Positions 46,301-58,572 of a stretch of 64,000 nt of DNA are shown here, one piece after another. The stretch's first letter is position 1, and every line of letters begins with the position of its first letter. The notes below the pieces were generated by a model. That model searched no databases, was not told the origin of the DNA, and saw only the letters and a list, made by a program, of their open reading frames with translations. Origin of the DNA: Zeugodacus cucurbitae (lineage: Eukaryota > Arthropoda > Insecta > Diptera > Tephritidae); the NCBI RefSeq assembly GCF_028554725.1, contig NC_071672.1, forward strand, positions 8,946,501-9,010,500. Reading direction: 5' to 3'. The position numbers and the translations under genes are program-made.

Positions 46301-48417
46301 TGTCATGTCTTGTCTTGTCTTGTCTTGTCTTGTCTTGTCTTGTCTGGTCTTGTCTTGTCTTGTCATGTCTTGTCTTGTCTTGTCTGGTCTTGTTTTGTCT
46401 TGTCTTGTCTTGTTTTGACTTATCTTGTCTTGTCTTGTCTTGTCTTGTCTTGTCTTGTCTTGTCTGGTCTTGTCTTGTCTTGTCATGTCTTGTCTTGTCT
46501 TGTCTGGTCTTGTTTTGTCTTGTCTTGTCTTGTTTTGACTTATCTTGTCTTGTCTTGTCTGGTCTTGTCTTGTCTTGACTTGTCTTGTCTTGTCTTGTCT
46601 TGACTTGTCTTGTCTTGTCTTGTCTTGTCTTGTCTTGTTTTGTCTTGTCATGTCTTGTCTTGTCTTGTCTTGTCTTGTTTTGTCTTGTCATGTCTTGTCT
46701 TGACTTGTCTTGTCTTGTCTTGACTTGTCTTGTCTTGTCTTGTCTTGTCATGTCTTGTCTTGACTTATCTTGTCTTGTCTTGTCTTAACTTGTCTTGTCT
46801 TGTCATAACTTGTCTTGTCTTGTCTTGTTTTGTCTTGTCATGTCTTGTCTTGTCGTATCTTATCTTGTCTTGTCTGGTCTTGTCTTGTCTTGTCATGTCT
46901 TGTCTTGTCTTGTCTTGTCTTGTCTTGTTTTGTCTTGTCTTGTCTTGTCATGTCTTGTCTTGACTTGTCTTGTCTTGTCTTGTCTTGTCTTGTCTTGTCT
47001 TGTCTTGTCTTGTCTTGTCTTGTCATGTCTTGTCTTGTCGTATCTTGTCTTGTCTTGTCTTGTCTTGTCATGTCTTGTCTTGTCGTATCTTGTCTTGTCT
47101 TGTCTTGTCTTGTCTTGTCTTGTCTTGTCTTGTCTGGTCTTGTCTTGTCTTGTCATGTCTTGTCTTGTCTTGTCTGGTCTTGTTTTGTCTTGTCTTGTCT
47201 TGTTTTGACTTATCTTGTCTTGTCTTGTCTTGTCTTGTCTTGTCTTGTCTTGTCTTGTCTTGTCTTGTCATGTCTTGTCTTGTCTTGTCTGGTCTTGTCT
47301 TGTCTTGTCATGTCTTGTCTTGTCTTGTCTGGTCTTGTTTTGTCTTGTCTTGTCTTGTTTTGACTTATCTTGTCTTGTCTTGTCTTGTCTTGTCTTGTCT
47401 TGTCTTGTCTTGTCTTGTCTTGTCATGTCTTGTCTTGTCTTGTCTGGTCTTGTCTTGTCTTGTCATGTCTTGTCTTGTCTTGTCTGGTCTTGTTTTGTCT
47501 TGTCTTGTCTTGTTTTGACTTATCTTGTCTTGTCTTGTCTTGTCTTGTCTTGTCTTGTCTTGTCTGGTCTTGTCTTGTCTTGTCATGTCTTGTCTTGTCT
47601 TGTCTGGTCTTGTTTTGTCTTGTCTTGTCTTGTTTTGACTTATCTTGTCTTGTCTTGTCTGGTCTTGTCTTGTCTTGACTTGTCTTGTCTTGTCTTGTCT
47701 TGACTTGTCTTGTCTTGTCTTGTCTTGTCTTGTCTTGTTTTGTCTTGTCATGTCTTGTCTTGTCTTGTCTTGTCTTGTTTTGTCTTGTCATGTCTTGTCT
47801 TGACTTGTCTTGTCTTGTCTTGACTTGTCTTGTCTTGTCTTGTCTTGTCATGTCTTGTCTTGACTTATCTTGTCTTGTCTTGTCTTGTCTTGTCTTGTCT
47901 TGTCTTGTCTTGTCTTGTCTTGTCTTGTCTTGTCTTGTTTTGTCTTGTCATGTCTTGTCTTGTCTTGTCTTGTCTTGTTTTGTCTTGTCATGTCTTGACT
48001 TGACTTGTCTTGTCTTGTCTTGTCTTGACTTGTCTTGTCTTGTCTTGTCTTGTCTTGTCTTGTCTTGTCTTGTCTTGTCATGTCTTGTCTTGTCGTATCT
48101 TGTCTTGTCTTGTCTTGTCTTGTCTGGTCTTTTCTTGTCTTGTCATGTCTTGTCCTGTCTTGTCTTGTCTTGTCTTGTCTTGTCTTGTCTTGTCTTGACT
48201 TGTCTTGTCTTGTCTTGTCTTGTCTTGTCTTGTCTGGTCTTGTCTTGTCATGTCTTGTCTTGTCATGTCATGTCTTGTCATGTCTTGTCATGTCTTGTCT
48301 TGTCTTGTCATGTCTTGTCTTGTCTTGACTTGTCATGTCTTGTCTTGTCGTATCTTGTCTTGTCTTGTCTTGTCTTGTCTTGTCTTGTCATGTCTTGTCT
48401 TGTCTTGTCTTCTATTC
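43398..48417. repeat. Longest island-free pentamer array (5.0 kb)
   Basis: Pure run of 35 units (43,503-43,677), TCTAA at 43,678, then variants collinear with 16.1-20.1 kb. 105-bp modules lie at 44,918-45,022 and 48,248-48,352. TTTTGACTTA occurs at 46,218, 46,413, 46,533, 47,203, 47,358, 47,513 and 47,633 (gaps 195, 120, 670, 155, 155 and 120 bp, all multiples of 5), against three in copy 1. A stretch at 46,785-46,812 carries CTTAAC and CATAAC, otherwise seen only after A3 islands. Confidence 0.9.
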
Positions 48418-49282
48418 TTAATTAGTTTAGAAACAAATAAAAAAAATGTCTTGTCTTGTTTTGTCTTGTCATGTCTTGTCATGTCATTCTTGTCTTGTTT
48501 TGTCTTATCTTCTTAATTAATTTAAAAACAAATCAAACACTATTGTCTTGTCTTGTCTTAACTTGTCTTGTCTTGTCATAACTTGTCTTGTCTTGTCTAT
48601 TCTTGTCTTGTTGTATCTTGTCTTTTCTTGTCTTGTCTTCTATTCTTAATTAGTTTAGAAACAAATAAAAAAAATGTCTTGTCTTGTTTTGTCTTGTCAT
48701 GTCTTGTCATGTCATGTCTTGTCTTGTTTTGTCTTATCTTCTTAATTAATTTAAAAACAAATCAAACACTATTGTCGTGTCTTGTCTTGCCTTTTCTTCT
48801 CTAGCCTTGTCTTGTCTTATCTTTTTAATTAATTTAAAAACAAATCAAACACTATTGTCGTGTCTTGTCTTGCCTTTTCTTCTCTAGCCTTGTCTTGTCT
48901 TATCTTTTTAATTAATTTAAAAACAAATCAAACAGAATTGTCTTGTCTTGTCTTGTCTTGTCTTATCTTGTCTTGTCTTGTCTTGTCTTGTCATGTCTTG
49001 TCTTGTTGTATCTTGTCTTTTCTTGTCTTGTCTTCTATTCTTAATTAGTTTAGAAACAAATAAATAAAATGTCTTGTCTTGTTTTGTCTTGTCATGTCAT
49101 GTCTTGTCTTGTTTTGTCGTATCTTCTTAATTAATTTAAAAACAAATCAAACACAATTGTCTTGTCTTGTTTTGCCTTTTTCTGTCTAGCCTTGCCTTGT
49201 CTTATCTTTTTAATTAATTTAAAAACAAATCAAACAGAATTGTCTTGTCTTGTTTTGCCTTTTTCTGTCTAGCCTTGCCTTG
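48418..49282 (+). repeat. Eight-island cassette, copy 4, with one extra island
   Basis: B2 48418, A3 48513, B2 48646, A3 48742, extra island 48825, A2 48909, B2 49041, A1 49127, A2 49210. The extra island has the A2 leader (TATCTTTTTAATT) and the A3 tail (CACTATTG), and its downstream flank repeats the one after 48,774. One base is missing near 48,487 (TCATTCTTG in place of TCATGTCTTG), and B2 49041 reads AAATAAATAAAATG. Confidence 0.92.
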
Positions 49283-51262
49283 TCTTGTCTTGTCTTGTCT
49301 TGTCTTGTCTTGTCTCGTCTTGTCGTGTCTTGTCTTGTCTTGTCTTGTCTTGTCTTGTCTTGTCTTGTCTTGTCTTGTCTTGTCTTGTCGTGTCTTGTCT
49401 TGTCTTGTCTTGTCTTGTCTTGTCTTGTCTTGTCTTGTCTTGTCTTGTTTTGTCTTGTCATGTCTTGTCTTGTCTTGTCTTGACTTGTCATGTCTTGTCT
49501 TGTCTTGTCTTGTCTTATCTTGTCTTGTCTTGTCTTGTCTTGTCTTGTCTGGTCTTGTCTTGTCTTGTCATGTCATGTCTTGTCATGTCTTGTCATGTCT
49601 TGTCTTGTCGTATCTTGTCTTGTCTTGTCTTGTCTTGTCTTGTCTTGGCTGGTCTTGTCTTGTCTTGTCATGTCATGTCTTGTCATGTCTTGTCTTGTCG
49701 TATCTTGTCTTGTCTTGTCTTGTCTTGTCTTGTCTTGTCTTGTCTTGTCTTGTCGTATCTTGTCTTGTCTTGTCTTGTCTTGTCTGGTCTTATCTTGTCA
49801 TGTCTTGTCTTGTCATGTCATGTCTTGTCATGTCTTGTCCTGTCTTGTCTTTTCTTGTCATGTCTTGTCTTGTCTTGACTTGTCATGTCTTGTCTTGTCG
49901 TATCTTGTCTTGTCTTGTCTTGTCTGGTCTTGTCTTGTCTTGTCATGTCTTGTCTTGTCTTGTCTTGTCTTGTCTTGTCTTGTCGTATCTTGTCTTGTCT
50001 TGTCTTGTCTGGTCTTGTCTTGTCTTGTCATGTCTTGTCTTGTCTTGTCTTGTCTTGTCTTGTCTTGACTTGTCTTGTCTTGTCTTGTCTTGTCTTGTCT
50101 TGTCTTGTCTTGTCTTGTCTTGTCTTGTCTTGTCTTGTCTTGTCTTGTCTTGTCCTGTCTTGTCTTGTCTTCTCTTGTCTTGTCTTGTCTTGTCTTGTCT
50201 TATCTTGCCTTGTCTTGTCTTGTCTTGTCTTGTCTTGTCATGTCTTGTCTTGTCTTGTCTTGTCATGTCTTGTCTTGTCTTGTCTTGTCTTGTCTTGTCT
50301 TGTCTTGTCTTGTCTTGTCTTGTCTTGTCGTATCTTGTCTTGTCTTGTCTGGTCTTGTCTTGTCTTGTCATGTCTTGTCTTGTCTTGTCTGGTCTTGTCT
50401 TGTCTTATCTTGTCTTGTCTTGTCTTGTCTTGTCTTGTCTTGTCTTGTCATGTCTTGCCTTGTCTTGTCTTGTCTTGTCTTGTCTTGTCTGGTCTTGTCT
50501 TGTCTTGTCATGTCTTGTCTTGTCTTGTCTTGTCTTGTCTTGTCTTGTCATGTCTTGTCTTGTCTTGTCTTATCTTGTCTTGTCTTGTCTTGTCTTGTCT
50601 TGTCATGTCTTGTCTTGTCGTATCTTGTCTTGTCTTGTCTTGTCTTGTCTTGTCATGTCTTGTCTTGTCGTATCTTGTCTTGTCTTGTCTTGTCTTCTCT
50701 TGTCTTATCTTGTCTTGTCTTGTCTTGTCTTGTCTTGTCTGGTCTTGTCTTGTCTTGTCATATCTTGCCTTGTCTTGTCTTGTCTTGTCTTGTCTTGTCT
50801 TGTCTTGTCTTGTCTTGTCTTGTCTTGTCTTGTCTTGTCTTGTCTTGTCTTGTCTTGTCTTGTCTTGTCTTGTCTTGTCATGTCTTGTCTTGTCTTGTCT
50901 TGTCTTGTCTTATCTTGTCTTGTCTTGTCTTGTCTTGTCTTGACTTGTCATGTCTTGTCTTGTCGTATCTTATCTTGTCTTGTCTGGTCTTGTCTTGTCT
51001 TGTCATGTCTTGTCTTGTCTTGTCTTGTCTTGTCTTGTCTTGTCTTGTTTTGTCTTGTCATGTCTTGTCTTGTCGTATCTTATCTTGTCTTGTCTGGTCT
51101 TGTCTTGTCATGTCTTGTCTTGTCATGTCTTGTCTTGTCTTGTCTTGTTTTGTCTTGTTTTGTCTTGTCATGTCTTGTCTTGACTTGTCTTGTCTTGTCT
51201 TGTCTTGTCTTGTCTTGTCTTGTCTTGTCTTGTCATGTCTTGTCTTGTCTTGTCTTCTATTC
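49283..51262. repeat. Pentamer array with ordered variants
   Basis: Matches the array 26.9-28.7 kb in variant order, entering it without the long pure runs. The 105-bp module lies at 49,798-49,902 and TCATATCTTGCC at 50,758. It contains TCCTG, TCTTC, CCTTG and TCTGG in the same order as 27,860-28,480. Confidence 0.88.
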
Positions 51263-52045
51263 TTAATTAATTTAGAAACAAATAAAAAAAATGTCTTGTC
51301 TTGTTTTGTCTTGTCATGTCTTGTCATGTCATGTCTTGTCTTGTTTTGTCTTATCTTCTTAATTAATTTAAAAACAAATCAAACACTATTGTCTTGTCTT
51401 GTCTTAACTTGTCTTGTCTTGTCATAACTTGTCTTGTCTTGTCTATTCTTGTCTTGTTGTATCTTGTCTTTTCTTGTCTTGTCTTCTATTCTTAATTAGT
51501 TTAGAAACAAATAAAAAAAATGTCTTGTCTTGTTTTGTCTTGTCATGTCTTGTCATGTCATGTCTTGTCTTGTTTTGTCTTATCTTCTTAATTAATTTAA
51601 AAACAAATCAAACACTATTGTCGTGTCTTGTCTTGCCTTTTCTTCTCTAGCCTTGTCTTGTCTTATCTTTTTAATTAATTTAAAAACAAATCAAACAGAA
51701 TTGTCTTGTCTTGTCTTGTCTTGTCTTATCTTGTCTTGTCTTGTCTTGTCTTGTCATGTCTTGTCTTGTTGTATCTTGTCTTTTCTTGTCTTGTCTTCTA
51801 TTCTTAATTAGTTTAGAAACAAATAAAAAAAATGTCTTGTCTTGTTTTGTCTTGTCATGTCATGTCTTGTCTTGTTTTGTCGTATCTTCTTAATTAATTT
51901 AAAAACAAATCAAACACAATTGTCTTGTCTTGTTTTGCCTTTTTCTGTCTAGCCTTGCCTTGTCTTATCTTTTTAATTAATTTAAAAACAAATCAAACAG
52001 AATTGTCTTGTCTTGTTTTGCCTTTTTCTGTCTAGCCTTGCCTTG
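51263..52045 (+). repeat. Eight-island cassette, copy 5
   Basis: Island starts 51263, 51359, 51492, 51588, 51671, 51804, 51890 and 51973, with the same spacings as copy 1. The first island reads TTAATTAATTTAGAAAC, a hybrid of the A and B cores that is otherwise seen only at 1643. Confidence 0.92.
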
Positions 52046-55000
52046 TCTTGTCTTGTCTTGTCTTGTCTTGTCTTGTCTCGTCTTGTCGTGTCTTGTCTTG
52101 TCTTGTCTTGTCTTGTCTTGTCTTGTCTTGTCTTGTCTTGTCTTGTCTTGTCTTGTCTTGTCTTGTCTTGTCTTGTCTTGTCTTGTCTTGTCTTGTCTTG
52201 TCTTGTCTTGTCTTGTCTTGTCTTGTCTTGTCTTGTCTTGTCTTGTCTTGTCTTGTCTTGTCTTGTCTTGTCTTGTCTTGTCTTGTCTTGTCTTGTCTTG
52301 TCTTGTCTTGTCTTGTCTTGTCTTGTCTTGTCTTGTCTTGTCTTGTCTTGTCTAATCTTGTCTTGTCTTGTCTTGTCTTGTCTTGTCGTGTCTTGTCTTG
52401 TCTTGTCTTGTCGTATCTTATCTTGTCTTGTCTGGTCTTGTCTTGTCTTGTCATGTCTTGTCTTGTCTTGTCTTGTCTTGACTTGTCTTGTCTTGTCTTG
52501 TCTTGTCTTGTCATGTCTTGTCTTGTCGTATCTTGTCTTGTCTTGTCTTGTCTTGTCATGTCTTGTCTTGTCGTATCTTGTCTTGTCTTGTCTTGTCTTA
52601 TCTGGTCTTGTCTTGTCTTGTCATGTCTTGTCTTGTCTTGTCTTGTCTTGTCTGGTCTTGTTTTGTCTTGTCATGTCTTGTCTTGTCTCGACTTGTCTTG
52701 TCTTGTCTTCTCTTGTCTTATCTTGTCTTGTCTTGTCTTGTCTTGTCTTGTCTTGTCTTGTCTTGTCTTGTCTTGTCTTGTCTTGTCTTGTCTTGTCTTG
52801 TCTTGTCATGTCTTGTCTTGTCTTGTCGTATCTTGTCTTGTCTTGTCTGGTCTTGTCTTGTCTTGTCATGTCTTGCCTTGTCTTGTCTTGTCTTGTCTTG
52901 TCTTGTCTGGTCTTGTCTTGTCTTGTCATGTCTTGTCTTGTCTTGTCTTGTCTTGTCTTGTCTTGTCATGTCTTGTCTTGTCTTGTCTTATCTTGTCTTG
53001 TCTTGTCTTGTCTTGTCTTGTCATGTCTTGTCTTGTCGTATCTTGTCTTGTCTTGTCTTGTCTTGTCTTGTCATGTCTTGTCTTGTCGTATCTTGTCTTG
53101 TCTTGTCTTGTCTTCTCTTGTCTTATCTTGTCTTGTCTTGTCTTGTCTTGTCTTGTCTGGTCTTGTCTTGTCTTGTCATATCTTGCCTTGTCTTGTCTTG
53201 TCTTGTCTTGTCTTGTCTTGTCTTGTCTTGTCTTGTCTTGTCTTGTCTTGTCTTGTCTTGTCTTGTCTTGTCTTGTCTTGTCTTGTCTTGTCTTGTCTTG
53301 TCTTGTCTTGTCTTGTCATGTCTTGTCTTGTCTTGTCTTGTCTTGTCTTATCTTGTCTTGTCTTGTCTTGTCTTGTCTTGACTTGTCATGTCTTGTCTTG
53401 TCGTGTCTTGTCTTGTCTTGTCTGGTCTTGTCTTGTCTTGTCATGTCTTGTCTTGTCTTGTCTTGTCTTGTCTTTTCTTGTCTTGTTTTGTCTTGTCATG
53501 TCTTGTCTTGTCTTGTCGTATCTTGTCTTGTCTTGTCTTGTCTGGTCTTGTCTTGTCTTGTCATGTCTTGTCTTGTCTTGTCTTGTCTTGTCTTGTCTTG
53601 TCTTGACTTGTCTTGTCTTGTCTTGTCTTGTCTTGTCTTGTCTTGTCTTGTCATGTCTTGTCTTGTCGTATCTTGTCTTGTCTTGTCTTGTCTTGTCTTG
53701 TCTTGTCTTGTCGTATCTTGTCTTGTCTTGTCTTGTCTTGTCTGGTCTTATCTTGTCATGTCTTGTCTTGTCATGTCATGTCTTGTCATGTCTTGTCCTG
53801 TCTTGTCTTTTCTTGTCATGTCTTGTCTTGTCTTGACTTGTCATGTCTTGTCTTGTCGTATCTTGTCTTGTCTTGTCTTGTCTGGTCTTGTCTTGTCTTG
53901 TCATGTCTTGTCTTGTCTTGTCTTGTCTTGTCTTGTCTTGTCTTGTCGTATCTTGTCTTGTCTTGTCTTGTCTGGTCTTGTCTTGTCTTGTCATGTCTTG
54001 TCTTGTCTTGTCTTGTCTTGTCTTGTCTTGTCTTGACTTGTCTTGTCTTGTCTTGTCTTGTCTTGTCTTGTCTTGTCTTGTCTTGTCTTGTCTTGTCTTG
54101 TCTTGTCTTGTCTTGTCTTGTCTTGTCTTGTCTTGTCTTGTCTTGTCCTGTCTTGTCTTGTCTTCTCTTGTCTTGTCTTGTCTTGTCTTGTCTTGTCTTA
54201 TCTTGCCTTGTCTTGTCTTGTCTTGTCTTGTCTTGTCATGTCTTGTCTTGTCTTGTCTTGTCATGTCTTGTCTTGTCTTGTCTTGTCTTGTCTTGTCTTG
54301 TCTTGTCGTATCTTGTCTTGTCTTGTCTGGTCTTGTCTTGTCTTGTCATGTCTTGTCTTGTCTTGTCTGGTCTTGTCTTGTCTTATCTTGTCTTGTCTTG
54401 TCTTGTCTTGTCTTGTCTTGTCTTGTCATGTCTTGCCTTGTCTTGTCTTGTCTTGTCTTGTCTTGTCTGGTCTTGTCTTGTCTTGTCATGTCTTGTCTTG
54501 TCTTGTCTTGTCTTGTCTTGTCTTGTCATGTCTTGTCTTGTCTTGTCTTATCTTGTCTTGTCTTGTCTTGTCTTGTCTTGTCATGTCTTGTCTTGTCGTA
54601 TCTTGTCTTGTCTTGTCTTGTCTTGTCTTGTCATGTCTTGTCTTGTCGTATCTTGTCTTGTCTTGTCTTGTCTTCTCTTGTCTTATCTTGTCTTGTCTTG
54701 TCTTGTCTTGTCTTGTCTGGTCTTGTCTTGTCTTGTCATATCTTGCCTTGTCTTGTCTTGTCTTGTCTTGTCTTGTCTTGTCTTGTCTTGTCTTGTCTTG
54801 TCTTGTCTTGTCTTGTCTTGTCTTGTCTTGTCTTGTCTTGTCTTGTCTTGTCTTGTCTTGTCTTGTCTTGTCATGTCTTGTCTTGTCTTGTCTTGTCTTG
54901 TCTTATCTTGTCTTGTCTTGTCTTGTCTTGTCTTGACTTGTCATGTCTTGTCTTGTCGTGTCTTGTCTTGTCTTGTCTGGTCTTGTCTTGTCTTGTCATG

Positions 55001-56970
55001 TCTTGTCTTGTCTTGTCTTGTCTTGTCTTTTCTTGTCTTGTTTTGTCTTGTCATGTCTTGTCTTGTCTTGTTTTGTCTTGTCATGTCTTGTCTTGACTTG
55101 TCTTGTCTTGTCTTGTCTTGTCTTGACTTGTCTTGTCATGTCTTGTCTTGTCGTATCTTGTCTTGTCTTGTCGTGTCTTGTCTTGTCTTGTCTGGTCTTG
55201 TCTTGTCTTGTCATGTCTTGTCTTGTCTTGTCTTGTCTTGTCTTTTCTTGTCTTGTTTTGTCTTGTCATGTCTTATCTTATCTTGTCTTGTCTTGTCTTG
55301 TCTTGTCTTGTCTTGTCTTGTCTTGTCTTGTCTTGTCTTGTCTTGTCATGTCTTGTCTTGTCTTGTCTTGTCTTGTCTGGTCTTGTCTTGTCTTGTCATG
55401 TCTTGTCTTGTCTTGTCTGGTCTTGTTTTGTCTTGTCTTGTCTTGTTTTGACTTATCTTGTCTTGTCTTGTCTTGTCTTGTCTTGTCTTGTCTTGTCTTG
55501 TCTTGTCTGGTCTTGTCTTGTCTTGTCATGTCTTGTCTTGTCTTGTCTGGTCTTGTTTTGTCTTGTCTTGTCTTGTTTTGACTTATCTTGTCTTGTCTTG
55601 TCTGGTCTTGTCTTGTCTTGACTTGTCTTGTCTTGTCTTGTCTTGTCTTGACTTGTCTTGTCTTGTCTTGTCTTGTCTTGTCTTGTTTTGTCTTGTCATG
55701 TCTTGTCTTGTCTTGTCTTGTCTTGTTTTGTCTTGTCATGTCTTGTCTTGACTTGTCTTGTCTTGTCTTGTCTTGACTTGTCTTGTCTTGTCTTGTCTTG
55801 TCATGTCTTGTCTTGACTTATCTTGTCTTGTCTTGTCTTGTCTTGTCTTGTCTTGTCTTGTCTTGTCTTGTCTTGTCTTGTCTTGTCTTGTCTTGTCTTG
55901 TCTTGTCTTGTCTTGTCTTTTCTTGTCTTGTTTTGTCTTGTCATGTCTTGTCTTGTCTTGTTTTGTCTTGTCATGTCTTGTCTTGACTTGTCTTGTCTTG
56001 TCTTGTCTTGACTTGTCTTGTCTTGTCTTGTCTTGTCTTGTCTTGTCATGTCTTGTCTTGTCGTATCTTGTCTTGTCTTGTCTGGTCTTTTCTTGTCTTG
56101 TCATGTCTTGTCCTGTCTTGTCTTGTCTTGTCTTGTCTTGTCTTGTCTTGACTTGTCTTGTCTTGTCTTGTCTTGTCTTGTCTTGTCTGGTCTTGTCTTG
56201 TCATGTCTTGTCTTGTCATGTCATGTCTTGTCATGTCTTGTCATGTCTTGTCTTGTCTTGTCTTGTCTTGTCATGTCTTGTCTTGTCTTGACTTGTCATG
56301 TCTTGTCTCGTCGTATCTTGTCTTGTCTTGTCTTGCCTGGTCTTGTCTTGCCTTGTCATGTCTTGTCTTGTCTTGTCTTGTCTTGTCTTGTCTTGTCATG
56401 TCTTGTCTTGACTTGTCTTGTCTTGTCTTGACTTGTCTTGTCTTGTCTTGTCTTGTCTTGTCTTGTCTTGTCATGTCTTGTCTTGTCGTATCTTGTCTTG
56501 TCATGTCTTGTCTTGTCATGTCTTGTCTTGTCGTATCTTGTCTTGTCATGTCTTGTCTTGTCTGGTCTTGTCTTGTCTTGTCATGTCTTGTCCTGTCTTG
56601 TCTTGTCTTGTCTTGTCTTGTCTTGTCTTGTCTTGTCTTGTCTTGTCTTGTCTTGTCTTGTCTTGTCTTGCCTTGTCTTGTTTTGTCTTGTCTTGTCTTG
56701 TCTTGTCTTGTCTTGTCTTGTCTTGTCTTATCTTGTCTTGTCTTGTCTTGTCTTGTCTTGTCTTGTCATGTCTTGTCTTGTCGTATCTTGTCTTGTCTTG
56801 TCTTGTCTTGTCTGGTCTTGTCTTGTCTTGTCATGTCTTGTCTTGTCATGTCATGTCTTGTCTTGTCTTGTCTTGTCTTGTCTTGTCTTGTCTTGTCTTG
56901 TCTTGTCTTGTTTTGTCTTGTCATGTCTTGTCTTGTCTTGACTTGTCTTGTCTTGTCTTGTCTTATCTTC
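52046..56970. repeat. Long pentamer array (4.9 kb)
   Basis: Pure run of 52 units (52,091-52,350), TCTAA at 52,351, then TCGTA/TCTTA/TCTGG as at other TCTAA junctions. It appears to contain a tandem repeat of about 1.56 kb, since TCATATCTTGCC occurs at 53,176 and 54,736 in matching surroundings. The 105-bp module lies at 53,756-53,860 and a 115-bp version at 56,201-56,315. TTTTGACTTA at 55,446 and 55,576. Confidence 0.9.
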
Positions 56971-57152
56971 TTAATTAATTTAAAAACAAATCAAACACAA
57001 TTGTCCTGTCTTGTCTTGTCATGTCTTGTCTTGCCTTGTCTTGTCTTCTCTTCTTAATTAGTTTAGAAACAAATAAAATAAATGTCTTGTCTTGTCTTGT
57101 CTTGTCTTGTCTTCTTTTCTTAATTAATTTAAAAACAAATCAAACACAATTG
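56971..57152 (+). repeat. A-B-A three-island cassette
   Basis: A 56,971, B 57,054, A 57,120. It has the normal TTCTCTTC leader and CACAATTG tail where the partner at 29,994-30,175 has changed bases. Confidence 0.92.
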
Positions 57153-58572
57153 TCTTGTCTTGACTTGTCTTGTCTTGTCTTGTCTTGTCTTGTTTTGTCT
57201 TGTCATGTCTTGTCTTGTCTTGTCTTGTCTTGTCTTGTTTTGTCTTGTCATGTCTTGTCTTGTCTTGTCTTGTCTTGTTTTGTCTTGTCATGTCTTGTCT
57301 TGACTTGTCTTGTCTTGTCTTGTCTTGACTTGTCTTGTCTTGTCTTGTCTTATCTTGTCTTGTCTTGTCATGTCTTGTCGTATCTTGTCTTGTCTTGTCT
57401 TGTCTTGTCTTGTCTTGTCTTGTCTTGTCTTGTTTTGTCTTGTCATGTCTTGTCTTGTCTTGACTTGTCTTGTCTTGTCTTGTCTTGTCTTGTCTTGTCT
57501 TGTCTTGTCTTGTCTTGTTTTGTCTTGTCTTGTCTTGTCTTGTCTTGTCTTGTCTTGTCTTGTCTTGTCTTGTCTTGTCTTGTCTTGTCTTGTCTTGTCT
57601 TGTCTTGTCTTGTCTTGTCTTGTCTTGTCATGTCTTGTCTTGTCTTGTCATGTCTTGTCTTGTCTTGTCTTGTCTTGTCTTGTCTTATCTTGTCTTGTCT
57701 TGTCTTGTCTTGTCTTGTCTTGTCTTGTTTTGTCTTGTCTTGTCTTGTCTTGTCTTGTCTTGTCTTGTCTTGACTTGTCTTGTCTTGTCTTGTCTTGTCT
57801 TGTCTTGTCATGTCTTGTCTTGTCATGTCTTGTCTTGTCATGTAATGTCTTGCCATGTCTTGTCATGTCTTGTCTTGTCTTGTCATGTCTTGTCTTGTCT
57901 TGACTTGTCATGTCTTGTCTTGTCGTATCTTGTCTTGTCTTGTCTTGCCTGGTCTTGTCTTGTCTTGTCATGTCTTGTCTTGTCTTGTCTTGTCTTGTCT
58001 TGTCTTGTCTTGTCTTGTATTGTCTTGTCTTGTCTTGTCTTGTCTTGTTTTGTCTTGTCATGTCTTGTCTTGTCTTGTCTTGTCTTGACTTGTCTTGTCT
58101 TGTCTTGTCTTGTCTTGTCTTGTCTTGTCATGTCTTGTCTTGTCGTATCTTGTCTTGTCATGTCTTGTCTTGTCTGGTCTTGTCTTGTCTTGTCATGTCT
58201 TGTCCTGTCTTGTCTTGTCTTGTCTTGTCTTGTCTTGTCTTGACTTGTCTTGTCTTGTCTTGTCTTGTCTTGTCTTGTCTTGTCTTGTCTTGTCTTGTCT
58301 TGTCTTGTCTTGTCTTGTCTTGTCTTGTCTTGTCTTGTCTTATCTTGTCTTGTCTTGTCTTGTCTTGTCTTGTGTTGTCTTGTCTTGTCATGTCTTGTCT
58401 TGTCGTATCTTGTCTTGTCTTGTCTTGTCTTGTCTGGTCTTGTCTTGTCTTGTCATGTCTTGTCTTGTCATGTCTTGTCTTGTCTTGTCTTGTCTTGTCT
58501 TGTCTTGTCTTGTTTTGTCTTGTCATGTCTTGTCTTGTCTTGACTTGTCTTGTCTTGTCTTGTCTTATCTTC
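57153..58572. repeat. Pentamer array
   Basis: Partner of 30,176-31,495, with the private TAATG/CCATG version of the module at 57,808-57,927. A TATTG (58,018) and a GTGTTG (about 58,372) are further single variants. Confidence 0.9.
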
